A stretch of 64,000 nucleotides of DNA, from NCBI RefSeq assembly GCF_024195285.1, contig NZ_JALHBS010000053.1:1-64000 (forward strand), given 5' to 3'. The DNA is from Aurantimonas marianensis (lineage in GTDB: Bacteria; Pseudomonadota; Alphaproteobacteria; Rhizobiales; Rhizobiaceae). A model generated the notes under the pieces. The model was not told the origin of the DNA, made no database searches, and was given only the letters and a program-made list of their open reading frames with translations. Each line of letters starts with the position of its first letter. Positions within the stretch are counted from its first letter, which is position 1. The position numbers and the translations under genes are program-made. Shown here piece by piece: positions 55,388 to 62,305 of this stretch.

Positions 55388-55402
55388 TTAACGAGGTCTT
55401 AA
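55388..55402. promoter_or_regulatory. Candidate CtrA box (TTAA-N7-TTAA)
   Basis: TTAACGAGGTCTTAA is a perfect TTAA-N7-TTAA motif 26-40 bases upstream of the ATG of the hypothetical membrane protein gene. That position overlaps the expected promoter, where CtrA sites act in Caulobacter and rhizobia. The motif is AT-rich in GC-rich flanks, but binding is not shown. Confidence 0.6.
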
Positions 55403-55455
55403 CATACGGCGCCGTTCGGTTGGAAGAAACCGCCAGCCAGGCCGAACCGCTTTTC

Positions 55456-56250
55456 TCAACGCTTTTCTGCCCGATCGACCGCTGCCCTCACCGCCGCAAC
55501 GCAAGTCCCCGGCGCCTCCAGCATCAGCATGTGACCAACACCGGGTAGCCGCGAGACGGTGAAGTCCGGAGGCAGGCCATCCGACTGCCCGGCCGGGGTC
55601 ACGCGATCCTCCTCGCCCCAGATCACATGCAGGGGGCAGCCGGTGGCGGCGATGGCGTCGAGCGGCAAGACGCCCTGCTCGCCGGTTGCGAACAGATGCT
55701 CGAAGATCTGGCGCATCGCGGCCCGGCCCGCCGGGTCGCGCGCCGCCGCGATCGCTGCCACGGCGTCCGGATCCGGCACCCAGCCGGGCGCACCCATTCC
55801 GGCCAGCGCCTTGCCGATCGCCTCCGCCCCTTCCGCGTCCATAACCGCCCGTATCCGCGCCGCGCCGATCTCCTTGCCAAAGCCGCCCGGCGCCAACAGC
55901 GTCAGCGAGGCAACCCGCTCGGGCGCGAACAGGCCGATCAGCGATGCGATCGCCCCGCCCATAGAGTGGCCGACGATGTGCGCCGACCCGATACCGCGGG
56001 CATCGAGTTGGGCGATAACCGCCCGCGCGGCGATCTTCGGCGGCCCGAATCCCGGAAAGTCGCGCGAACGGCCATGGCCCGGCAGATCGAAGGCGATGGT
56101 CCGGCGTTTCGGCGAGGCCAAAGCGTCCTGCAAGGATGCCCAGATCTCGGCCCGGCCATCAAACCCATGTAGGAAGACGATCGGCGTCACGGCACCCTCG
56201 CCGCTCTCGTCGCCGCCCTGTTCGATCGCGAACAGCCGCTGGTCGTCCAT
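55456..56250 (-). CDS. Alpha/beta hydrolase
   Basis: The 264-residue protein has the alpha/beta-hydrolase fold with VFLHGFDGRAEIW, the nucleophile elbow VGHSMGGAIASL, the acid in IWGEEDRVTP and the histidine in LPGVGHMLMLEAP. The pattern resembles the acetoin dehydrogenase E2-like and meta-cleavage hydrolase families. The ATG overlaps the stop of the thiamine-diphosphate enzyme (TGATG), so the two are coupled. The substrate is unknown. Its place at the end of the leuA operon suggests a role in a linked acyl or keto-acid reaction. Confidence 0.85.
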   Translation of the reverse strand: MDDQRLFAIEQGGDESGEGAVTPIVFLHGFDGRAEIWASLQDALASPKRRTIAFDLPGHGRSRDFPGFGPPKIAARAVIAQLDARGIGSAHIVGHSMGGAIASLIGLFAPERVASLTLLAPGGFGKEIGAARIRAVMDAEGAEAIGKALAGMGAPGWVPDPDAVAAIAAARDPAGRAAMRQIFEHLFATGEQGVLPLDAIAATGCPLHVIWGEEDRVTPAGQSDGLPPDFTVSRLPGVGHMLMLEAPGTCVAAVRAAVDRAEKR

Positions 56251-57917
56251 CACTTTCCCTTGCTTACGGCGGCGAACGGCAGCCGCGCCGACGTCGAGAT
56301 GCGGTCCGGATCGATCCTCAGATGGACGAGCGCCGGACGACCGGATTTCAGCGCGGTCGTCATCGCCCCGGCGAAATCGTCGGTGCGCGATACGCTGAAG
56401 CCGTCGCCGCCAAGGCTCCGGGCCAGAGCGGCGAAATCGGGATTGACCAGCGCGGTGGCCGACTGGCGGCCGGGATAGGCCTTTTCCTGATGCATCCGGA
56501 TGGTGCCGTACTGCCCATTGTCGAAGACGAGAACGACGATGTTCGCCCCGGCCTGCACGGCGGTCGAAAATTCCTGTCCGGTCATCTGGAAGCAGCCGTC
56601 GCCGGCAAAGCACACGACCGCGCGCTCGGGGAACCTCAGCTTCGCGGCGACAGCGGCCGGCAAGCCATAGCCCATCGAGCCGGAGGTGGGAGCGACCTGC
56701 GTGGTCCGGCCTGAAAAGCGATGGTAGCGGTGCAGCCAGCCGGCGTAATTGCCGGCCCCGTTGGTCATGATCGCGTCACGCGGCAGCAGCGCGCGGAGTT
56801 CGCTCATCACCGTAAAGGGATCGACGCAGTCGGCGCGCGGCTCGGATTCCGCCACGGGGGTCGACCAGCAAAGATAATCCTGATGCGCCGCCTCCGCCTG
56901 TCCGGCCCAGGCGACGGTGGCCGGTGCCTGCAGTTGCATCGCCTTGCGTGCGAAGGACGCCGGGTCGGCGTGAATGCCGAGCGCCGCCGTATAGAGCCGG
57001 CCGATCTCGGCCGCCTCCGGCACGACATGGACGAGGCGCTGCCTGGGAACCGGAACCTGGAAAAGCGTGTAGCCCTGGCTCGGCATTTCGCCCAGTCGCG
57101 CGCCGACGGCGATCACGAGATCGGCCTCGGCGATGCGGGCCTTCAGCTCGGGGTTCGGGCCGATGCCGAGATCGCCCGCATAGTTCGGATGATCGTTGGG
57201 ATAAAGGCCCTGGCGGCGGAAGGAGCAGACGACCGGCAGGTGCCAGTGTTCGGCGAAGGCGGTAATGTCGGCGATCGCGCCGTCCGTCCAGCGGGGTCCG
57301 CCGAGGATCAGCACCGGACGGGACGCGGCGCCGAGAAGCGCCCACAGTTCCTCCATGTCGTTGGCTTGCGGCAGCACCGACTCGGCTTCGACGCGGGCCG
57401 GGATGTCGGCCTCGGCGCTGCCCGACAACGTGTCCTCGGGCAGCGCGACCACGACCGGTCCGGGCGCGCCATCCATGGCGATGCGGTAAGCTTCGGCCAC
57501 GAGGGCCGGCAATTCGGCGGCGGTTTTCGCCTCGAACACGGCCTTGGCCATGTCGCCGAAGAGACGATCGTAATTGACCTCCTGAAAGGCGCCGCGACCC
57601 CGGAATTTGGTCGGCACCTGTCCGACGAAGAGAATCATCGGCGTCAGATCGTGGGCGGCGACATGGATGCCGGACGCGGCATTCGTCGCCCCCGGCGCGC
57701 GCGTGACGAAGCAGACGCCGGGTCGGCCGGTGAGCTTGCCGTCGGCCTCGGCCATCATCGCCGCGCCACCCTCCTGGCGGCAGACGACCGTCTCGATCGC
57801 GCTGTCGTGAAGCGCGTCGAGCACCGGAAGATAGCTTTCCCCGGGCACGCAGAAGATTCGGGTCGCGCCCTGCGCCGCGAGCGCGGCGACGAGGAGTTCG
57901 CCTCCCGCGGCCCTCAC
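56250..57917 (-). CDS. Thiamine-diphosphate enzyme, acetolactate synthase-like
   Basis: This 555-residue protein has the three-domain architecture of ThDP-dependent carboligases and decarboxylases. The catalytic glutamate is in CRQEGGAAMMAEA, the central domain follows, and the ThDP/Mg motif is FAGDGCFQMTGQEFSTAVQA with DNGQYGTI. It resembles the acetolactate-synthase-like subgroup that lacks a known regulatory subunit. A GTG start at 57917 overlaps the leuA stop by four bases (GTGA). Homology reaches the very N-terminus, so the start is sound. It is unlikely to be the main acetohydroxyacid synthase, which normally pairs with ilvH. Confidence 0.88.
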   Translation of the reverse strand: MRAAGGELLVAALAAQGATRIFCVPGESYLPVLDALHDSAIETVVCRQEGGAAMMAEADGKLTGRPGVCFVTRAPGATNAASGIHVAAHDLTPMILFVGQVPTKFRGRGAFQEVNYDRLFGDMAKAVFEAKTAAELPALVAEAYRIAMDGAPGPVVVALPEDTLSGSAEADIPARVEAESVLPQANDMEELWALLGAASRPVLILGGPRWTDGAIADITAFAEHWHLPVVCSFRRQGLYPNDHPNYAGDLGIGPNPELKARIAEADLVIAVGARLGEMPSQGYTLFQVPVPRQRLVHVVPEAAEIGRLYTAALGIHADPASFARKAMQLQAPATVAWAGQAEAAHQDYLCWSTPVAESEPRADCVDPFTVMSELRALLPRDAIMTNGAGNYAGWLHRYHRFSGRTTQVAPTSGSMGYGLPAAVAAKLRFPERAVVCFAGDGCFQMTGQEFSTAVQAGANIVVLVFDNGQYGTIRMHQEKAYPGRQSATALVNPDFAALARSLGGDGFSVSRTDDFAGAMTTALKSGRPALVHLRIDPDRISTSARLPFAAVSKGK

Positions 57918-59635
57918 TTGGCGACCAGCCGGTTGGCGGCGGCGACGATGGCTTCGAGCGAGGCGGTGACGATGTTCTTGTTGATGCCCGCCCCGAACAA
58001 TCGGCCGCCCTCATGCTCGACCTCCATGTAGCAGATGGCGCGGGCGTCGGAGCCGGCACCGAGCGAGTGCTCGGAGTAGTCGAAGACCGAGAATTCGATG
58101 CCGAGATGGCGGCACAGCGCGTCGACGAAGCCGTCGATCGGCCCGGTACCGAGGCCCTCGATCTTCGTCTCGACACCGTCGTCGACGATGGTCGCCTCCA
58201 GGATACGCTCACCCTTCGCGTCCGGGTTCGGCCGGGTGAAGTGGTCGACGAATTTGATGCGGGCTCCCGGCTGCTCAACATAGCGTTCGATAAAGCGGTC
58301 GTAGATGCGCTTCACCGGGAGTTCCCTGCCCTCCTCGTCGGTGATCCGCTGGATGTCCTCACGGAACTCGACCTGCAGGTTGCGCGGCAGGTTCAGCCCG
58401 TAATCGGCCTGCAACACATAAGCGATGCCGCCCTTGCCGGACTGGGAGTTGATGCGGATGATCGCCTCGTAGGACCGACCGACGTCCTTCGGATCGATCG
58501 GGAGATAAGGAACCTCCCACAATTCCTTGTTGGCGGTGCGCCGCGCCTTCATGCCCTTGTTGATCGCGTCCTGATGCGAGCCGGAAAACGCCGTGTAGAC
58601 GAGCTCGCCGACGTAAGGGTGCCGCTCACCGACCGCGAGTTGGTTGCAGTATTCGTAGACGTCCTTGATGTGGTTGATGTCGGTGATGTCGAGGCCGGGG
58701 TCGACGCCCTGCGTGAACATGTTCAGCGCCAACGTCACCAGGTCGACATTGCCGGTGCGCTCGCCATTGCCGAACAGCGTTCCCTCGACCCGGTCGGCGC
58801 CGGCCATCAGGCCGAGCTCGGTCGCCGCGACCGCCGTGCCACGATCATTGTGCGGATGCAGCGAGACGATGACGTTGTCGCGGTTGTCGAGATTGCGGCA
58901 CATCCATTCGATCTGGTCGGCATGGATGTTCGGCGTCGACATCTCCACGGTCGCGGGCAGATTGAGGATCAGCTTGTTGTCCGGCGTTGGCCGGATGATC
59001 TCGGCGACCGCGTTGCAGATCTCGGCCGCGAAATCGAGCTCGGTGCCGGTAAAGCTCTCGGGTGAATATTGGAACCGATAGCCGCCGCCCGCCTTGGCCG
59101 CCATGTCGGCCACCATCTTGGCGGCATCGGTGGCGATCTCCCTGATGCCGGCGCGGTCTTTCTGGAAGACGACGCGGCGCTGCAATTCGCTGGTCGAGTT
59201 ATAGAAATGGACGATCGGCCGCCTTGCGCCCTCGAGCGACTCGAAGGTTCGCGCGATCAGCTCCGGCCGGCATTGGACCAGCACCTGCAGGGAGACGTCG
59301 TCGGCCACCTCGCCTTCTTCGATGCACCAACGCGTGAAGTCGAAATCGGTCTGCGAGGCCGACGGAAAGCCGATCTCGATCTCCTTGAAATTCATGGCCT
59401 TCAGGAGCGCGAAAAACCGGGCCTTGCGGTCGTGGCCCATCGGGTCGACCAGCGCCTGGTTGCCGTCGCGAAGATCGACGGAGCACCAGATCGGCGGCGT
59501 GGTGATGGTCTTGCCCGGCCACGTCCTGTCGGGCAGGTCGATCTGAGCGTAGGGCTGATACTTTACCGAGGCCAGGGGCATCGTGCGGTATGGCTCGGCC
59601 TCGGCGGCGGGACGGACTGCGGGCGTGACGGACAT
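57914..59635 (-). CDS. leuA: LeuA, 2-isopropylmalate synthase (long type)
   Basis: LeuA condenses acetyl-CoA with 2-oxoisovalerate in the first step of leucine synthesis. The 573-residue protein is the long form, with an N-terminal extension (residues 1-40), a TIM barrel carrying WCSVDLRDGNQALVDPM and SLHPHNDRGTAVAATE (metal ligands), and GTLFGNGERTGNVDLVTLAL. The C-terminal LeuA dimerisation and leucine-feedback domain (about 430-573) contains GAGSDARAICYMEV. The ATG at 59635 was chosen at the start of conserved sequence. A leucine-rich leader peptide and hairpins upstream indicate attenuation. Confidence 0.96.
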   Translation of the reverse strand: MSVTPAVRPAAEAEPYRTMPLASVKYQPYAQIDLPDRTWPGKTITTPPIWCSVDLRDGNQALVDPMGHDRKARFFALLKAMNFKEIEIGFPSASQTDFDFTRWCIEEGEVADDVSLQVLVQCRPELIARTFESLEGARRPIVHFYNSTSELQRRVVFQKDRAGIREIATDAAKMVADMAAKAGGGYRFQYSPESFTGTELDFAAEICNAVAEIIRPTPDNKLILNLPATVEMSTPNIHADQIEWMCRNLDNRDNVIVSLHPHNDRGTAVAATELGLMAGADRVEGTLFGNGERTGNVDLVTLALNMFTQGVDPGLDITDINHIKDVYEYCNQLAVGERHPYVGELVYTAFSGSHQDAINKGMKARRTANKELWEVPYLPIDPKDVGRSYEAIIRINSQSGKGGIAYVLQADYGLNLPRNLQVEFREDIQRITDEEGRELPVKRIYDRFIERYVEQPGARIKFVDHFTRPNPDAKGERILEATIVDDGVETKIEGLGTGPIDGFVDALCRHLGIEFSVFDYSEHSLGAGSDARAICYMEVEHEGGRLFGAGINKNIVTASLEAIVAAANRLVAK

Positions 59636-59734
59636 GGCTGTTGCACCTTGATCGCTCGGGCGGATGCCGGGGGCGGCGCTGGCAACGCGCGCGCATCTGA
59701 CCGGGTCATCCGAAATTGAAACCGGATTGTAAAG

Positions 59735-59803
59735 CGAAAGGGGCAGAACGGGGGAGGCCATCAGGCCTCTGGCGCGCCGGCTCGACCGCCGGACGCCCCT
59801 TCG
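59735..59803 (-). promoter_or_regulatory. leuA attenuator hairpins
   Basis: Directly after the leader-peptide stop, CGAAGGGGC can pair with GCCCCTTTCG (59795-59803 with 59735-59744). The pairing encloses two smaller stems, CCGGC/GCCGG (59777-59792) and GAGGCC/GGCCTC (59754-59769). The outer stem runs into CTTTACAAT on the minus strand, a weak U-run. The arrangement fits a ribosome-controlled terminator. Confidence 0.6.
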
Positions 59804-59804
59804 A

Positions 59805-59897
59805 TCAACGGGTCCGACGGCCGCGGCTAAGTAGACCGAGGAGAAGACCCGGACGCGCCAGCGCATGCGGCCGCCGAGCGGGCACAGGTGTCGACAT
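59805..59897 (-). CDS. Leucine-rich leader peptide of leuA
   Basis: This is a 30-codon open frame (MSTPVPARRPHALARPGLLL, then GLLSRGRRTR) 169 bases before leuA, too short to be a normal gene. It packs five leucine codons into six positions (CTT CTC CTC GGT CTA CTT, 59829-59846), including CTA, which should be rare in this GC-rich genome. The stop TGA lies immediately before the attenuator stem. This is the classic layout of leucine attenuation: ribosome stalling at scarce Leu-tRNA would free leuA expression. Rhizobial leuA genes are known to have such leaders. Confidence 0.75.
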   Translation of the reverse strand: MSTPVPARRPHALARPGLLLGLLSRGRRTR

Positions 59898-59925
59898 GCT
59901 GAATGGCGTCGCGATCATGCCCGCC

Positions 59926-59953
59926 ACACTATTGCGAACGCGGTCGATTGCAA
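59926..59953 (-). promoter_or_regulatory. Candidate promoter of the leuA leader
   Basis: On the minus strand, TTGCAA (59948-59953) is followed after 16 bases by TAGTGT (59926-59931), about 30 bases before the leader ATG. Both boxes are partial matches to a housekeeping promoter. The site lies between the histidine-kinase stop and the leader. Confidence 0.35.
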
Positions 59954-59982
59954 GCCGATTTTCGCGCCAGGACGCCCAAGGC

Positions 59983-61095
59983 TCAGTCCGCCAAATCGCC
60001 GCGCGTGACAAAACGCAGCGTCGAGACCGCACCACCGGCATTGGATATTTCGAAAACGCCGCCGATCTGTTCGGCGAGCGACGCGACAATGCGCATGCCG
60101 AGGTTGCGCGAGGAGGACACCGAAAAACCCTCGGGCCAGCCGGGGCCATCGTCTGACACTGTCAAGCAGAGCGGCGTTTCCCGCTTTTCCGCCCCACCAG
60201 ACTCGCGCCTGAGTTCGACGACGATCCGCCCTGCCCGACCGTCCGCGCAGCCATGCTCGATCGAATTCGAAATCAGCTCCGTGGCGATCAGGCCCAGCGG
60301 CACGGCGAGCTCCGCCGAGACTTCCACCGCTTCCGCGTCGACCTCGTAACGGATGTCGGTCATACCCGACGCCTCGAGGAGGTCCGGGCCGAGCTGGGTC
60401 AGATACGGCCCCAGGTCGAGGCTCTGCCGGCCGGGATCGTGGAGCTCCCGCTGGATCTTCGAGATCAAGGCGATGCGGGCCGACGCCTGTTGCAGAACCG
60501 ACGATGCTTCCGAGCTGTCGGTTCCCCGTGACTGGGCGTTCAACAGCGACGATACAACAGCCAGATTGTTCGATACCCGGTGTTGCAATTCGCGAAACAA
60601 AAGGTCGCGTTCGTCGGCATGGCGCGCGGCGGATTCCTTTTCGATTTCAAGCCGGTCGAGCGCGAGCTGCATCCAGTGAATCAATAGGATGTCGACCGCG
60701 ACGATAAAGACGTAGAACGACAGCGCCAATGTCGAGCCACCGGTCAGGGCGAAGGAGTCGAACGGCGGAATGAAGAAGTACCAGGAGAACAGACCCGCCA
60801 CGAACGCCACCGCTATACCGGGAAGGACGCCCGCGAAGAAGGACGTGATAATGACGGCGGGAAAGAAAGTCAGATAGGGAAAGCCGACGGGCAACCGGTC
60901 ATCGAGGAGATAGCGAACGGCGAAGGACAGAGCGAGCAAGGCGGCGGCAAACAGCCAACGCGTTACCGGCTGATCCCGCAGCGATTCGACAAGAGCGCCT
61001 GGACGCCGCGCAGATTGACCAAGGGGGAACTCATCGGTCGTTCGGCGAAACCCTCCACCATCAATGATCGGCCCTCGCGGTTCGGGGGAACCCAC
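59983..61095 (-). CDS. Membrane sensor histidine kinase (DUF4118, HisKA_2 type)
   Basis: The protein has an N-terminal block of four membrane helices of the DUF4118 type (FAVRYLLDDRLPVGFPYLTF, then WYFFIPPFDSFAL) and a HisKA_2 phosphoacceptor region with RELQHRVSNNLAVVSSLL (phosphohistidine). An HWE/HisKA_2-style ATPase domain with VPLGLIATELISNSIEHG and VSDDGPGWPEGF completes it. Such kinases occur in general-stress and light or oxygen pathways. The GTG at 61095 gives 370 residues; the ATPase and kinase domains are certain, but the N-terminus is not. No partner regulator is adjacent. Confidence 0.85.
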   Translation of the reverse strand: MGSPEPRGPIIDGGGFRRTTDEFPLGQSARRPGALVESLRDQPVTRWLFAAALLALSFAVRYLLDDRLPVGFPYLTFFPAVIITSFFAGVLPGIAVAFVAGLFSWYFFIPPFDSFALTGGSTLALSFYVFIVAVDILLIHWMQLALDRLEIEKESAARHADERDLLFRELQHRVSNNLAVVSSLLNAQSRGTDSSEASSVLQQASARIALISKIQRELHDPGRQSLDLGPYLTQLGPDLLEASGMTDIRYEVDAEAVEVSAELAVPLGLIATELISNSIEHGCADGRAGRIVVELRRESGGAEKRETPLCLTVSDDGPGWPEGFSVSSSRNLGMRIVASLAEQIGGVFEISNAGGAVSTLRFVTRGDLAD

Positions 61096-61276
61096 CGCTC
61101 GATCGAATCGGACGGTCGGATGTCGCAACGAATGCTGACGCAAACGATAAGTGTGGCAGATCAAGGGCGGAGGCCCGGTCGATGGCGGGATTCGCGTCGG
61201 GCGTTGCCGCGGCGACACGAGAAAGCACGCTGGTCGCGGGAGGGCGCGACGCCCGGCGGCTTCGCGACCACCCGCT

Positions 61277-62179
61277 CTACAGAACCGGCACCCCCGTCTG
61301 TTTAGCCTCGCCTTCCGGCTCCACATGGATCAACACGCGGGCGCCCTCGAAGGCCTCCAGAAGCGCGTCCTCGATCCGGTCGCAAATGTCGTGGGCGACG
61401 CCGACCGTCATCGCCTCGGGCACGACCATGTGGAACTCGATGAACATCGCCCGGCCGGCCAACCGGGTCTTCAAATCGTGGACCTCGAGAGCGCCGTCGG
61501 CATGGGCCGAGATCAGGTCGCGAACCCTGGCTTCCTCGACCGGGTCGATCGCCTGATCCATCAGGCCGGAGAGCGAGTTGGTGACAACCTTGTAGCCCTC
61601 GCGCAGGATGTTCAATGCCACCAACGCCGCCATCAGTGGATCAAGGAACAGCCAGCCGGTCGCGGTCGCCAGCGCTAGCCCGACGATGACACCCACCGAA
61701 GTGACGACGTCCGACATGATGTGCCGACCGTCAGCGGCAAGCGCGGGCGAGCGATTCCGACGACCAACCCGGATCAGGAACAGGGCCCAGCCAAGGTTGA
61801 TGAAGGTCGCCGCCGCGTTGATCGCGATGCCAAGGCTAGGCTCCTCCAGAACCCGTGGAGCCTGCCAGGCCTGCCAGGCCTCTTGAAAGATCAACAGGGC
61901 CGCGACGACAATCAGCACCCCCTCGAAAACGGCCGAGAAATACTCCGCCTTATGGTGCCCGAAGGGATGGTCCTTGTCCGCCGGCTTGAAGCTGAGGCGG
62001 ATCGCCCACCAGGCGATGAAAGCAGTGATCAGATTGACGATCGATTCCAGCGCGTCCGACAGAAAGGCAACCGACCCGGTGACAGAGTAGGCCGCATATT
62101 TCAGCGCCATCACCACCAGGGCGAGGCCGATGGATGCTGCCGCGATCCGCTGCATCAATACCGGAGAGACTCGCGCCAT
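61277..62179 (-). CDS. Cation diffusion facilitator (CDF) metal exporter
   Basis: The 300-residue transporter exports divalent metals such as Zn2+, Mn2+ or Fe2+ in exchange for protons. Six membrane helices are recognisable, with the metal-site motifs SDALESIVN and ADGRHIMSDVVTSVG (H-D pair), and GHHKAEYFS as in Mn/Zn members. The C-terminal cytoplasmic domain (about residues 205-300) has HDLKTRLAGRAMFIEFHMVV. The likely substrate cannot be decided from the motifs seen. Confidence 0.92.
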   Translation of the reverse strand: MARVSPVLMQRIAAASIGLALVVMALKYAAYSVTGSVAFLSDALESIVNLITAFIAWWAIRLSFKPADKDHPFGHHKAEYFSAVFEGVLIVVAALLIFQEAWQAWQAPRVLEEPSLGIAINAAATFINLGWALFLIRVGRRNRSPALAADGRHIMSDVVTSVGVIVGLALATATGWLFLDPLMAALVALNILREGYKVVTNSLSGLMDQAIDPVEEARVRDLISAHADGALEVHDLKTRLAGRAMFIEFHMVVPEAMTVGVAHDICDRIEDALLEAFEGARVLIHVEPEGEAKQTGVPVL

Positions 62180-62305
62180 ACCTAGCGGACTCTGGTCAGA
62201 GGCCGCGAGGTATCACTACGCATGGACACGCCTTCAGCCGCGCAGCCCAAAGCTGGATTCCTGCGGCAGAATACCATCACGAGCGTGCGACGAAGGTGAG
62301 GCATG

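Noticed and set aside
61096-61326. A longer histidine kinase starting at 61326
   Set aside because: It would overlap the 3' end of the CDF gene and adds a basic, non-conserved leader. The GTG at 61095 avoids this.
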